Of a stretch of 64,000 nucleotides of DNA, positions 51,624 through 60,604 are shown piece after piece. Below the pieces are notes generated by a model, which saw nothing but the letters and a program-made list of their open reading frames with translations, had not been told where the DNA came from and searched no databases. The position numbers and the translations under genes were made by a program. Origin of the DNA: Dietzia sp. ANT_WB102 (GTDB lineage: Bacteria > Actinomycetota > Actinomycetes > Mycobacteriales > Mycobacteriaceae); the NCBI RefSeq assembly GCF_008369165.1, contig NZ_VOBA01000001.1, positions 496,001 through 560,000 of the forward strand, written 5' to 3'. Position 1 is the stretch's first letter; each line of letters opens with the position of its first letter.

Positions 51624-53495
51624 TCACTCCTGGTCGGCGAACTGGGTCTCGTAGAGCTCCGCGTAGCGACCGCCGGCCGCGAGCAACTCCGCGTGGGTTC
51701 CTGACTCCACCACCCGGCCCGCCTCGAGCACCAGGATCCGGTCGGCGGCGCGAACGGTGGACAGCCGGTGCGCGATCACCAGTGACGTGCGGTCGGCCAT
51801 CGCCTCGGTCAGCGCCTCCTGCACCGCGGACTCATTGGTGGAGTCGAGCGCACTCGTGGCCTCGTCGAGCACCACCACGGACGGCGCCGCGATGAGTAGT
51901 CGCGCGATGGTCAGACGCTGACGTTCACCACCCGAGAGTCGGTATCCGCGGTCGCCGATGACCGTGCCGAGACCGTCCGGCAGTGACCGCACCAGGTCCT
52001 CGAGCCGGGCCCGCCGCAGCGCGTCCCACACCAGGTCGTCAGATACCTCCGGCCGGGCGAAGGTGAGATTCGAGCGGATGGTGTCGTGGAAGAGGTGGCC
52101 GTCCTGGGTGACCATGCCCACCGTCCGACGGAGCGACGACGAGGTGACCTCACGCACATCGAGACCCGCCACACGCACCGCGCCGGAGTCGACGTCATAG
52201 AGGCGGGGCAGCAAGGAGGCGATGGTGGACTTGCCCGCCCCCGACGAGCCGACCAGGGCGATCATCTGACCCGGCTCGGCGCGGAAGGAGATCCCGTGGA
52301 GCACCTCCTGGCCGCCCCGGGTGTCGAGCACTGCGACCTCCTCGAGCGAGGCGAGGGACACTTTGTCCGCCGAGGGGTAGGAGAACCGGACATTGTCGAA
52401 CTCGATTGCCGCCGGACCCTCGGGAACGGCGACGGCGTCGGGGGCGTCGGCGATCAGGGGCTCCAGGTCCAGGACCTCGAAGACGCGCTCGAAACTGACG
52501 ATCGCCGTGACGACGTCCATCGGCGCGTTGGCGAGCGACGTCAGCGGACCGTACAGACGGGTGAGCAGTAGGGCGAGGGCCACGACGGATCCCGCATCCA
52601 GCGCACCGTTGAGGGCGAACCAGCCGCCGAGTCCGTAGACCAGTGCCAAAGCCAGCGTCGACACGAGCGTCAGCGAGTTCATGAACACGCTCATCAGCAG
52701 TGCCGTGTTGACGCCGATCCCCCGGACGCGGCCCGCCCGGGCGGCGAACTCCGCCGACTCCGTCTCGGGTCGGCCGAAGAGCTTGACCAGGGTCGCGCCG
52801 CCGGCGTTGAAGCGCTCGGTCATCTGATCGTTCATCGAGGCGTTGAGGTCCGAGGCCTCGCGACGCAGTCGCGCGAGCCGCTTGCCGACATACCGGGCCG
52901 GGAACAGGAAGATCGGCAACAGCAGGACCGACAGCACCGTGAGCTGCCAGTTGATGCCGGCCATCACCGCCAGCGTGAGCACGAGCTGCACGAGATTGGA
53001 CACGACCCCGGACAGGGTGTCGGAGAACGCGCGCTGGGCGCCCATCACGTCGTTGTTGAGTCGGCTGACCAGAGCCCCTGTTCGGGTACGCATGAAGAAT
53101 GCGACCGGCATGGTCTGGACGTGGTCGAATACCGCGCGGCGGAGGTCGAAGATGAGCCCCTCGCCGATCCGCGCGGACCAGAGGCGGGACACGATGTTGT
53201 TGGCCGCCTCCACGATCCCGATCACAGCGATCGCCAACGCGAGCCCCAGGACGACCTTGACCGACGAGGAGTCGACAATCGCTGTGACCACCCGGCCGGC
53301 GAGTATCGGGGTCGCCACAGCGAGGGTGGCGCCGAACACCGAGAGCACCAGAAAGAAGAGAATCCGGCGGGTATGCGGGCGGGCAAACCGGCCGATCCGG
53401 TTGAAGTTCTCGCGAGTGAAGACACTGCGATCTAGTGCGATGTTGTTGCTCTCGGCCCGCATGAGGGTCCGCATGGCGGCCTGTTGCATCGTCAC
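51624..53495 (-). CDS. ABC transporter, fused permease-ATPase half exporter
   Basis: A 623-residue type IV ABC half-transporter that works as a dimer. Six helices occupy about 35-335 (ILFFLVLSVFGATLAVATPI, VVSNLVQLVLTLAVMAGI and others). The ATPase domain has Walker A VGSSGAGKST, Q-loop VTQDGHLF, signature YRLSGGERQRLTIAR, Walker B SVVVLDEATSALD and H-loop IAHRLSTV. Substrate unknown; family members export lipids, drugs or peptides. I chose GTG 53495, which has GGAG 9 nt upstream; longer frames add Arg/Pro-rich residues. It is divergent from alkB and shares its promoter region. Confidence 0.92.
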   Translation of the reverse strand: MTMQQAAMRTLMRAESNNIALDRSVFTRENFNRIGRFARPHTRRILFFLVLSVFGATLAVATPILAGRVVTAIVDSSSVKVVLGLALAIAVIGIVEAANNIVSRLWSARIGEGLIFDLRRAVFDHVQTMPVAFFMRTRTGALVSRLNNDVMGAQRAFSDTLSGVVSNLVQLVLTLAVMAGINWQLTVLSVLLLPIFLFPARYVGKRLARLRREASDLNASMNDQMTERFNAGGATLVKLFGRPETESAEFAARAGRVRGIGVNTALLMSVFMNSLTLVSTLALALVYGLGGWFALNGALDAGSVVALALLLTRLYGPLTSLANAPMDVVTAIVSFERVFEVLDLEPLIADAPDAVAVPEGPAAIEFDNVRFSYPSADKVSLASLEEVAVLDTRGGQEVLHGISFRAEPGQMIALVGSSGAGKSTIASLLPRLYDVDSGAVRVAGLDVREVTSSSLRRTVGMVTQDGHLFHDTIRSNLTFARPEVSDDLVWDALRRARLEDLVRSLPDGLGTVIGDRGYRLSGGERQRLTIARLLIAAPSVVVLDEATSALDSTNESAVQEALTEAMADRTSLVIAHRLSTVRAADRILVLEAGRVVESGTHAELLAAGGRYAELYETQFADQE

Positions 53496-53623
53496 GTAGT
53501 GGAGCTCCTCCCACGTCGGAGAGGGGCCCCGACGACCGTTCGGTACAACCCGGCTCGGGGCTCTCCTATTCCGGCCCACCGCCGCCGAGGCGGGTCTCGC
53601 CGTCGTCGCCCCGATCCGGTGAA

Positions 53624-53652
53624 TGGACAAATTTAGGGTTCATGTCTAGACA
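53624..53652 (+). promoter_or_regulatory. Putative alkB promoter with palindromic operator
   Basis: TGGACA (53624-53629) and TAGACA (53647-53652) are 17 bp apart. The -10 box lies inside TGTCTAGACA (53643-53652), a perfect 10-bp palindrome, and a related half-site TTGTCTAA follows at 53665-53672. The TetR protein encoded after alkB is the likely binder. The leader would be about 70 nt. Confidence 0.55.
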
Positions 53653-53729
53653 CGACGAAGGATTTTGTCTAATGTCAGGTGTAGCGCTGTGGCAGTCGCC
53701 ACACCTTGTTGATCCGGAGGTCGACTGCG

Positions 53730-55235
53730 ATGTCCAGCATCGAATACATCCGCCCCGCCGACGGGGCACCACACACACCCCACCACGACCACGTCACCAC
53801 GGACATCGAGCCGTACCCGTGGTCCGACGCCAAGCGGTACCTGTGGCTACTCGGCCTGGTCCCGGCGATGGGACTGTTCCTGTCGATGCCGTTTGTCGCC
53901 GGTTTCAACGCCCTGGGCTGGGAGGTAGCCGCCACGGTCGCGTGGTTCCTGCTGCCGTTACTGGTCTACGTTGCGATCCCGCTCGCCGACCTCGCCGTGG
54001 GCGCCGACGGGGAGAACCCACCGGACGAAGTGATGGACAAGCTCGCGGCCGACCCGTTCTACCGGTGGTGCACCTACCTCTACATCCCGTTCCAGTACGC
54101 CTCGTTGATCGCGGCATGTTACCTGTGGAGCTCCAACGACCTATCGTGGCTCGGATACGACGGCGGGCTGGGCATCGCCGCCTCGATCGGTGTTGCGTGG
54201 ACCGTAGCTATCACGGGCGGAATCGGCATCAACACCGCCCACGAACTGGGCCACAAGATTGCCGGAAGCGAGAAGTGGCTCTCCAAGGTCGCCCTCGCCA
54301 CCACCGGTTACGGCCACTTCTTCATCGAGCACAACCGCGGTCATCACGCTCGCGTGGCAACCCCGGAGGACCCCGCGAGTTCGCGGCTCGGCGAGTCGTT
54401 CTGGATGTTTTTGCCGCGCAGTGTCGTGGGCTCGGCGCGGTCGGCATGGTCGCTGGAGAAGGAACGACTGGGCCGACTGGGCAAGGGCCCGTGGACCATC
54501 CGCAACGACAACCTCAACGCATGGCTCATGACCGTGGTGCTGTTCGGCGCTCTCATCGCGATCTTCGGATGGCAGGTCGCGCCCTGGCTGATCGTCCAGG
54601 CCATCTTCGGCTTCTCCCTGCTTGAGGTGGTCAACTACCTCGAGCATTACGGACTGCTCCGGCAAAAGACCTCCGCCGGTCGCTACCAGCGCTGCCGCCC
54701 CGAGCACTCGTGGAACTCCGACCACCTGGTGACCAACATCTTCCTGTACCACCTGCAGCGTCACTCGGACCACCACGCCAACCCCATGCGCCGGTACCAG
54801 GTCCTTCGCAGCTTCGAGCAGGCCCCGCAGCTGCCGTCGGGCTACGCCTCGATGATCGTCCTGGCGTACATCCCGCCGCTGTGGCGCAGAGTCATGGACA
54901 AGCGAGTCCTCGCGCACTACGACGGTGACATCACCCGCGCGAACATCCAGCCGTCCAAGCGGGGCAAGCTTCTCGCCCGCTACGGGGTCGACTCTTCTGC
55001 GGCCGGCGCCACGGCGGTGACGGAGAGGATCGTCCCCGACACCGACATCGCCACCGAGCAGGTCTCCCCCACCGGTGAATACGTGTGCCCCAATTGCGGG
55101 AACCACTACTCCGAGGCCGCCGGCCTGCCGCGCGAGGGTTTCCCACCCGGCACCCCCTGGTCGGCCATCCCCGACACCTGGCAGTGCTCCGACTGTGGCG
55201 TGCGGGACAAGATGGATTTCCGGCCCGTGAAGTGA
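53730..55235 (+). CDS. alkB: Alkane 1-monooxygenase fused to rubredoxin
   Basis: A 501-residue fusion. Residues 25-405 are a membrane di-iron hydroxylase with six helices and the three histidine boxes: NTAHELGHK, EHNRGHHARVATPEDPAS and LQRHSDHHANPMRRYQ, plus NYLEHYGLLR. After a linker of about 45 residues comes a rubredoxin domain with YVCPNCGNHYSEAAGLP and WQCSDCGVRDKMDF, whose four cysteines hold one iron and pass electrons to the hydroxylase. It oxidises n-alkanes to 1-alcohols. In Dietzia the corresponding gene is alkW1, described for medium- to long-chain alkanes. GGAGG is 9 nt before ATG 53730. Confidence 0.95.
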   Translation: MSSIEYIRPADGAPHTPHHDHVTTDIEPYPWSDAKRYLWLLGLVPAMGLFLSMPFVAGFNALGWEVAATVAWFLLPLLVYVAIPLADLAVGADGENPPDEVMDKLAADPFYRWCTYLYIPFQYASLIAACYLWSSNDLSWLGYDGGLGIAASIGVAWTVAITGGIGINTAHELGHKIAGSEKWLSKVALATTGYGHFFIEHNRGHHARVATPEDPASSRLGESFWMFLPRSVVGSARSAWSLEKERLGRLGKGPWTIRNDNLNAWLMTVVLFGALIAIFGWQVAPWLIVQAIFGFSLLEVVNYLEHYGLLRQKTSAGRYQRCRPEHSWNSDHLVTNIFLYHLQRHSDHHANPMRRYQVLRSFEQAPQLPSGYASMIVLAYIPPLWRRVMDKRVLAHYDGDITRANIQPSKRGKLLARYGVDSSAAGATAVTERIVPDTDIATEQVSPTGEYVCPNCGNHYSEAAGLPREGFPPGTPWSAIPDTWQCSDCGVRDKMDFRPVK

Positions 55236-55294
55236 CCCCGTGCACGGGGGGCGGCGATGAGGTCCCCGCCGCACGTCGGAGGGGATCAGGAACA

Positions 55295-55939
55295 ATGGAC
55301 GCCATGCCCCGTCACCGTGCGACAAGTGACCGACGCTCCTCCACCGACACCCGCGGGGAGCGTCGGTCACTGCGGTCAACGGTGTTCGAAGCCATGCACG
55401 AACTGCTGGGTACGAGCGACTGGTCATCGGTCACCATGTCCGACGTGGCCAAGGCCGCCGGACTGAGCCGCCAGACTCTGTACAGCACCTTCGGAAACCG
55501 TCAGGGACTCGCCCAGGCCTACGCCCTCCAACTGTCCGAGACGTTTGCCGGGGAGATCCGCGACTCGATCATCCGCCACCCAGGACAGATCGAGACCGCC
55601 CTGCGCGAAGGCATCAACGGCTTCCTGCTCTCCAGCCGCAGCGACCCGCTTGTCCGCGCACTGCTCACCGGGGACATCAAGCCCGACCTCCTGCGGCTGA
55701 TCACCACCGAGGCCGGCCCATTGATCGAGCGGGCCACCGAGGTCCTCACCCCGGCGCTGTCGGACAGCTGGATGCGGATCGAGAAGTCGCAGGCGCGACT
55801 CGCGGCGTCGATCATCGCCCGGATCGGCATCAGCTTCATCTCGCTGCCGCCCAACGACCCCGAGCAGCTCGCCACCGGCCTCACCGAGGTCATCGCGCCG
55901 TACCTGGAGAAGGTCGTCCACGTCGACGTGCAACACTGA
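55295..55939 (+). CDS. TetR family regulator (AlkX-like)
   Basis: A 214-residue repressor. The helix-turn-helix is at about 40-65 (WSSVTMSDVAKAAGLSRQTLYSTFGNR). The ligand domain contains EGINGFLLSSRSDPLVRALLTG, and its C-terminal part ARLAASIIARIGISFISLPPND resembles regulators placed directly downstream of alkB in actinobacteria. In Dietzia such a regulator (AlkX) represses alkW1 and responds to fatty acids. I chose ATG 55295, with AGGA shortly upstream; ATG 55304 is possible. It lies 59 bp after alkB, probably in the same transcript. Confidence 0.9.
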   Translation: MDAMPRHRATSDRRSSTDTRGERRSLRSTVFEAMHELLGTSDWSSVTMSDVAKAAGLSRQTLYSTFGNRQGLAQAYALQLSETFAGEIRDSIIRHPGQIETALREGINGFLLSSRSDPLVRALLTGDIKPDLLRLITTEAGPLIERATEVLTPALSDSWMRIEKSQARLAASIIARIGISFISLPPNDPEQLATGLTEVIAPYLEKVVHVDVQH

Positions 55940-55961
55940 GCCTCGCGGACGCGGCACGAGC

Positions 55962-55992
55962 CCCCCGGCACCGCGGTAGGCCGGGCCGGGGG
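55962..55992. terminator. Hairpin terminator after alkB-tetR
   Basis: CCCCCGGC (55962-55969) pairs with GCCGGGGG (55985-55992), loop ACCGCGGTAGGCCGG. It sits 22 bp after the tetR stop and before the convergent thioesterase stop, so it may serve both. Confidence 0.7.
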
Positions 55993-56004
55993 CACCGCGT
56001 CGCG

Positions 56005-56763
56005 CTAGGGCGCGTCAGCGATGGTCGATCGCGCGCCCGGCTTCCCCGGCACCGGAACGCTCGCCTCGAGGAACAATCCCCGCGCCTGCACACACAGCCG
56101 ATCCCCGGCGTGGATCGTGGCGTGGGTCCACGTCTTCCGGCCACTGAACTCCTCCACCCACGCGCGGAAAGTCAACGGCTGGAGCAGCGGGGTGGGCGAA
56201 CGATAGTCGATCTCGTAGTGCGCCGTCATCCCGAAGCGACCGCCCCAGTGGTTGGCGAAGCCCATCATGTGGTCGATGATGAGCGCGCTGATCCCCCCGT
56301 GAACACACCCGGGCGGGCCCTGATACACGGGGCCGAGAGTCACTTCCGCGGTCACCGACCCGTCGTCGCACCCGAAGAATTTCACTGGGGGCGCGATGGG
56401 GTTCTCCTGACCCCCGACCGGGTTGGAGCGCCGGGTCCCTGCTCCGGTCCACATCATCTCAAGGCGCTGCTCGGGGGTCGGCACCCGCGGTTCGAGCAGA
56501 TCGGCCACCTCGGCAAGGCGGTCGGCGATGTCTCCGAGCTCCACCTCCGAGTGCGCCAGCGCTGCCGTCGCCTCCCGCAATCTGCGCAGCTCGGCGACGG
56601 CCCGATCGAGTTCCGGGTCAGCCGGCGCCAACTCCGGGACGGGGACCGGAGCGAACGACTCGCCGAGGCGTTGACGCGCCGCCTCGAGGGAGAACTCCTC
56701 CTCCGGACCCAACCCCGGGAGGGGTACTCCGCCAAATCCGGGACTATCGCTGTGTTTAGTCAT
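56005..56763 (-). CDS. PaaI family thioesterase with helical N-terminal extension
   Basis: A 252-residue protein. The last 130 residues are a hotdog-fold domain with GPVYQGPPGCVHGGISALIID (the HGG catalytic turn), IDYRSPTPLLQPLTFRAWVEE and RKTWTHATIHAGDRLCVQARGLFL. The N-terminal half is helical (DPELDRAVAELRRLREATAALAH) and is shared with the two paralogues at 57679 and 58391. Such enzymes hydrolyse acyl-CoA thioesters. Start ATG 56763: TACGCT lies 6 nt upstream and there is no Shine-Dalgarno. Only 11 bp separate it from the divergent SDR gene. Confidence 0.88.
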   Translation of the reverse strand: MTKHSDSPGFGGVPLPGLGPEEEFSLEAARQRLGESFAPVPVPELAPADPELDRAVAELRRLREATAALAHSEVELGDIADRLAEVADLLEPRVPTPEQRLEMMWTGAGTRRSNPVGGQENPIAPPVKFFGCDDGSVTAEVTLGPVYQGPPGCVHGGISALIIDHMMGFANHWGGRFGMTAHYEIDYRSPTPLLQPLTFRAWVEEFSGRKTWTHATIHAGDRLCVQARGLFLEASVPVPGKPGARSTIADAP

Positions 56764-56775
56764 AGTCTTAGCGTA
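56763..56775. promoter_or_regulatory. Interlocked divergent leaderless promoters
   Basis: On the plus strand TAGTCT (56763-56768) is 6 nt before ATG 56775. On the minus strand TACGCT (56775 down to 56770) is 6 nt before ATG 56763. Each -10 box takes its first T from the other gene's start codon. Neither side has room for a 5' leader or ribosome site, so both transcripts should be leaderless. Confidence 0.75.
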
Positions 56776-57596
56776 TGTCGACACCTGTCAATCCGAAGCA
56801 GTTCGATCCCGCTACCTATGGCCCGTGGGCCCTCGTCGTGGGCGGAAGTGAGGGCGTGGGCGCCGAGATCGCGTTCCGCCTCGCCGATCAGGGGGTGTCA
56901 TCGGTGCTCGTCGCGCGTAAGACCGGCCCCCTCGAGGAGACCGCCGAAGCCGTGCGCGCCAAGGGCGTCGAGTGCCGCGTCGTGTCGGTCGACCTCACCG
57001 AGCCCGGCGCCACCGAGGGCATCGCCTCGGTCTGCGAGGGGCTCGACCTCGGCCTGATCGTGCTCAACGCCGGAGCCAACACCTACGGCTCCGAGTTCGT
57101 CGAGGCGGACATGGACCAGGTCCAGAAGGTCATCGACCTCAACATCACCTCGCCGATGCAGATCATCCGGAACTTCGGTCCCGCACTCAAGGCCCGCGGA
57201 CGCGGCGGCATCGTGGTGATGGGGTCGATGGCCGGTTACCTCGGCCACGCCGACATGAGCGTGTACTCCGCCGCCAAGGCATTCAGCCGGGTCTTCGTCG
57301 AGGGCCTCTGGCTGGAGATGCGCGAGTACGGGGTGGACGTCGTCGAGGTCATCCTCGGCGTCACCCGCACGCCCGCCATGATCCGCGCCGGCCTGGACAT
57401 GGACCTGCCCGGCATGACGGTCAGCGAGCCCGCCGAGGTCGCCGAGGAGGTCCTGGCCTCGATCGGTAACGGGCCCGTGCACGTCTGTGGTGGAGAGAGC
57501 AACCGCCAGGGCGTCGAGTTCTCCTCCGGCGTCAACCGTGGTCGGATCGTGGCCGGCGCGCACAAGCGGATGAAGGCACTGCGCGGCAACAGCTGA
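56775..57596 (+). CDS. Short-chain dehydrogenase/reductase
   Basis: A 273-residue SDR with ALVVGGSEGVGAEIAFRLADQG (GGxxGxG), LVARKTG (basic, NADP preference), VLNAGANTYGS, a Ser in VVMGSMAGYLGHADMS and VYSAAKAFS (YxxxK). The sequence around FDPATYGPWALVVGGSEG is typical for actinobacterial SDRs annotated in lipid or steroid clusters. The very short divergent spacing to a PaaI thioesterase suggests a joint pathway. Start ATG 56775 is probably leaderless. Confidence 0.9.
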   Translation: MSTPVNPKQFDPATYGPWALVVGGSEGVGAEIAFRLADQGVSSVLVARKTGPLEETAEAVRAKGVECRVVSVDLTEPGATEGIASVCEGLDLGLIVLNAGANTYGSEFVEADMDQVQKVIDLNITSPMQIIRNFGPALKARGRGGIVVMGSMAGYLGHADMSVYSAAKAFSRVFVEGLWLEMREYGVDVVEVILGVTRTPAMIRAGLDMDLPGMTVSEPAEVAEEVLASIGNGPVHVCGGESNRQGVEFSSGVNRGRIVAGAHKRMKALRGNS

Positions 57597-57678
57597 CCAG
57601 ACGACCCCAGCGCCCTTGGTCTTTCCGGTCACCTGCCGGAATGGCCGGGGGCGCGGTCTCGGGCTCGGTCGAGTGGGT

Positions 57679-58329
57679 TCAGCCCCGGGCCAACCACTCA
57701 TCCGCGGAGTCGGCGATCGCCTTGGGTACCACGAACATCCCCTCCGCGATCGCACAGATCGTCTCGCCGCTGGACACCGTTCCGGTCGTCCAGATCTTTC
57801 GCCCGTCGCGGCGCTCCTGTTTAGCTTCGAAGAGGAGCGGCGTGTTGAGAGGAGTCGGCGATTGATAGGTGATGCGGAGATCGACTGTCATCGCCACCGT
57901 CTTCGCGGCAGCGTTGGCCAACCCGAGGAGCTCGTCGAAGATCAGCGCCACGATCCCACCGTGGACACACCCGGGCGGGCCCTGGTACTCGGTCCCCAGG
58001 ACAAGGTCTGCTCGGACCACACCATCAGGAAGTAGCACCGTCTCGAGCGGCGGCGCCATGGGGTTCCGGTTCCCCGTCACGGGGTTGGTGCCGATGTGGT
58101 CGAGTGACCCCCAGTCGCCGAAGTCGGCCGGGTCGAACCTGGTTCCCATGGTCTCCAGGCGGTCCGCGAGCTCGCGGATGACCTCAGCCTCGGAATGGAC
58201 ATCATCAAACGCCCACCCAGCTACGAGACCCCGCAGGCGACGTAGTTGCCGGGTGAGTTCGGAGGCACCCGAAGCGTGGTCTGGCATCTCGAGAAAGGCC
58301 TCACCACGGTCGGTGTCGTCGGTCGTCAC
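57679..58329 (-). CDS. PaaI family thioesterase
   Basis: A 216-residue paralogue of the 56005 protein. It shows a helical N-terminus (LTRQLRRLRGLVAGW, EAEVIRELADRLETMG) and the hotdog domain with GTEYQGPPGCVHGGIVALIFDELLG, ITYQSPTPLNTPLLFEAKQE and KIWTTGTVSSGETICAIAEGMFV. I chose GTG 58329 (residues VTTDDTDRG): TAAGGT lies 8 nt upstream and the neighbouring paralogue also starts with a TT-dipeptide. GTG 58398 overlapping the upstream gene is the alternative. It is the last gene of the three-gene unit beginning at 60552. Confidence 0.87.
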   Translation of the reverse strand: MTTDDTDRGEAFLEMPDHASGASELTRQLRRLRGLVAGWAFDDVHSEAEVIRELADRLETMGTRFDPADFGDWGSLDHIGTNPVTGNRNPMAPPLETVLLPDGVVRADLVLGTEYQGPPGCVHGGIVALIFDELLGLANAAAKTVAMTVDLRITYQSPTPLNTPLLFEAKQERRDGRKIWTTGTVSSGETICAIAEGMFVVPKAIADSADEWLARG

Positions 58330-58390
58330 GAGTGGAGACCTTACCGTGCGCTCGTCGGCGGCCGACCGGTCCGGCCGCCCGCGCCCCTGT

Positions 58391-59101
58391 TCACCCACCG
58401 GACAGTCGCCGCCGGTTCTCGACCAACAGGTCGCCGGGCATCACGAACAGTCCTTCAGCGGTGGCGCACAGACGGTCTCCCGCATGGATCGCTCCCTGCG
58501 CCCACACCTTGCGGCCGTCCACGCGCACCTGCCGGCCGGTCACCACGATCGGCTCCAGGATCGGTGTCGGGCTGCGGTAGTCGACGTCCAGGTACACGGT
58601 CATACCGGTCTGACCGGTATGGAAGTTGGCGCGACCGAGAACCACGTCGAAGAGCAGGGCCACCACGCCACCGTGCACGCAGGCCGGAGGCCCCTGATAC
58701 TCGAGGCCGAGCGTGGTCTCACCGCGGAGGGTGCCGTCGGGAAGCCTGTCGAACTCGACCGGCGGGGCGAGCACGTTCGCCCGTCCGAGGATGGGGCAGT
58801 TGTCGATGTAGTCACCCGTCGACCAGGTGACCGCCTGTCGGCGCTCCGGACCCGCCGACGCGGCCTCGAGTTCGTCCGCGATATCGCGCAGGCGCTCTGT
58901 CAACGGTTCGAGGTCCGTGTCCAGGACCGCCCCGGTCGTCAGCGCGCGAATCCTTCGAACCTGATCGACCAGGGCGAACACGCCGGCCTCGTCGTCGTCC
59001 ATCCGGTCGATCGGCAGCCCGCCCGCCCCTGAGGCCCGGAGAGGACCGAGGTCTATTCTGGGACGGTCTCGGCGCGCCGGCGCCTGGTCGGGTGTGGTCA
59101 C
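58391..59101 (-). CDS. PaaI family thioesterase
   Basis: A 236-residue third paralogue. A longer N-terminus, then helices VFALVDQVRRIRAL and LTERLRDIADELEAA, and the hotdog domain LEYQGPPACVHGGVVALLFDVVLG, VDYRSPTPILEPIVVTGRQV, KVWAQGAIHAGDRLCATAEGLFV. The order HGG-turn, SPTP strand, AEGLF strand is the same in all three proteins. Its GTG start overlaps the stop of the flavoprotein gene by 4 bp, so it is translated with it and may act on its product. Confidence 0.88.
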   Translation of the reverse strand: MTTPDQAPARRDRPRIDLGPLRASGAGGLPIDRMDDDEAGVFALVDQVRRIRALTTGAVLDTDLEPLTERLRDIADELEAASAGPERRQAVTWSTGDYIDNCPILGRANVLAPPVEFDRLPDGTLRGETTLGLEYQGPPACVHGGVVALLFDVVLGRANFHTGQTGMTVYLDVDYRSPTPILEPIVVTGRQVRVDGRKVWAQGAIHAGDRLCATAEGLFVMPGDLLVENRRRLSGG

Positions 59102-60552
59102 GCCTGCACCGCCCCGGCCGCGCCCAGTCCCGCACGCCGCCCGTAGAACGAGCCGTCGCCGAGGGACGTACCGGAGATGTATCCATCACCGTGCAGTCCG
59201 TGAGTGCAGCGGCCGGCGGCGAACAGACCCGGGATCGCCTCCCCGGCGCGGTCCAGCACGCGCGACTGCAGATCCGTGTGGAGACCGCCGAGGGTGAAGC
59301 CCTGCGCCTTGAGGGTGAGGCCATTGAAGCTGTCCGGGCCGCCCGCGCCCGTGGGGTAGGCCCCGAACGGTGGCTCGAGGGGGCGCACCCACTGGGCGTT
59401 CTTGCCGAACTGCGGGTCCTCGCCGCGCTCCGCGCCGGCGTTGTAGCGGCGTAGTTGGTCGGCCAGCGCATCGGCGGGAAGGCCGCAGTCGGCGGCGAGC
59501 TCTTCGATCGTCTCGGCGGCGTGCATGGGCTGCATGCCCCACAGTTCGGACTCGGGGACGTCCTCGATGCCCTTCTCGTCGATGATCACCCACACCGGCG
59601 GGCGCCGGTGGTGGACAGCGGCGTGGCAGTACAGGCCCGGGTACACCTCTTCGTTGATAAAGCGCTGTCCGTCGCCGTCGACGAGCATCGCCCCCACCAC
59701 CAGGCGCGGGATGATGAGCATCGCGGTCTCGGTCTGGTGCATGCGCCGCACCGCCGCGCCGATCTCCATGCCCATCTCGATGCCCGAGCCGTCATCGCGG
59801 CCGTCGGAGACCTTGTCCTTGCCCAGCTGCTGCGGGGCCCACTGCTCGAGCATTCTGTCGTTGTCCACGAACCCGCCCGTGGCCAACACCACGCCGCCGG
59901 TGGCCCGGAACTCCCGCTCCTCGCCGAACTCCGTGGCGCGCACGCCTACGACACGGCCGTCGTCCACGATGAGTGAGCGAACCTTGATATCGCACTCCAG
60001 CGTCACGCCGGCCTTCTCGGCGCTCGCGACGAGCGAATCCATGAGGACGTTGCCGGCGAAGTTCGGCGCGGGCGGGCGGTGACCGCGTGCAGCCGGGGTC
60101 GCGATCGAGGCGTACGGCTCGGCCCGCTCACCCATCCACATCAGGCCCGAATCGTCGCCTGCCATCCAGGTGGGCGTGTCCCACAACTTGGGCTGGAACA
60201 CCGCACCGTGGGCGACCAGCCAGTCGTGGTGCTCCACGGCGCCCGCGCAGTAGTCGGCAATTTTGGCCTCGTCGGCGTTGGGCCCGAGTGCGGCCAGGAG
60301 GAACGCGCGCATGTCGGCCTCGGTGTCCGCCATACCCACCGCCTGCTGTGTGGCCGTTCCGCCGCCGAGGTACACCTCGCCGCCTGACTGCGCCGACGAG
60401 CCCCCCGGCCCGGAAGCGCCCTCCAGCACGATGACCGACGCTCCGGCTTCGGCCGCCTCGATCGCCGCGCAGGCCCCGGCGATGCCCATCCCCACCACGA
60501 TGACGTCCGCCGTCCGTACGGCTGGACGAGTGTCCGTACCCATGTCCGTCAT
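59098..60552 (-). CDS. FAD-dependent oxidoreductase, 3-ketosteroid dehydrogenase/fumarate reductase family
   Basis: A 484-residue flavoprotein. It has DVIVVGMGIAGACAAIEAAEAG (FAD Rossmann), a second FAD site GASGPGGSSAQSGGEVYLGG, ATGGVVLATGGFVDNDRML, and a C-terminal GLHGDGYISGTSLGDGSFYGRRAG. The Gly/Ser stretch and the end resemble KstD and the fumarate reductase flavoproteins; the enzyme probably introduces or reduces a C=C bond next to a carbonyl. Start ATG 60552 follows TAGTGT by 7 nt (leaderless). It leads a unit with two thioesterases and is divergent from the NTF2-like gene. Confidence 0.88.
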   Translation of the reverse strand: MTDMGTDTRPAVRTADVIVVGMGIAGACAAIEAAEAGASVIVLEGASGPGGSSAQSGGEVYLGGGTATQQAVGMADTEADMRAFLLAALGPNADEAKIADYCAGAVEHHDWLVAHGAVFQPKLWDTPTWMAGDDSGLMWMGERAEPYASIATPAARGHRPPAPNFAGNVLMDSLVASAEKAGVTLECDIKVRSLIVDDGRVVGVRATEFGEEREFRATGGVVLATGGFVDNDRMLEQWAPQQLGKDKVSDGRDDGSGIEMGMEIGAAVRRMHQTETAMLIIPRLVVGAMLVDGDGQRFINEEVYPGLYCHAAVHHRRPPVWVIIDEKGIEDVPESELWGMQPMHAAETIEELAADCGLPADALADQLRRYNAGAERGEDPQFGKNAQWVRPLEPPFGAYPTGAGGPDSFNGLTLKAQGFTLGGLHTDLQSRVLDRAGEAIPGLFAAGRCTHGLHGDGYISGTSLGDGSFYGRRAGLGAAGAVQA

Positions 60553-60559
60553 GACGGTC

Positions 60560-60597
60560 ACACTACTGTGCGCCCCGTCACCGCAGCCCACTAGTGT
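60560..60597. promoter_or_regulatory. Facing leaderless promoters of the flavoprotein and NTF2-like genes
   Basis: The identical hexamer TAGTGT occurs on both strands: minus at 60565-60560 and plus at 60592-60597. Each ends exactly 7 nt before its ATG (60552 and 60605). The 52-bp gap between the genes thus holds two near-mirror promoters. Confidence 0.75.
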
Positions 60598-60604
60598 CTG
60601 CCTT

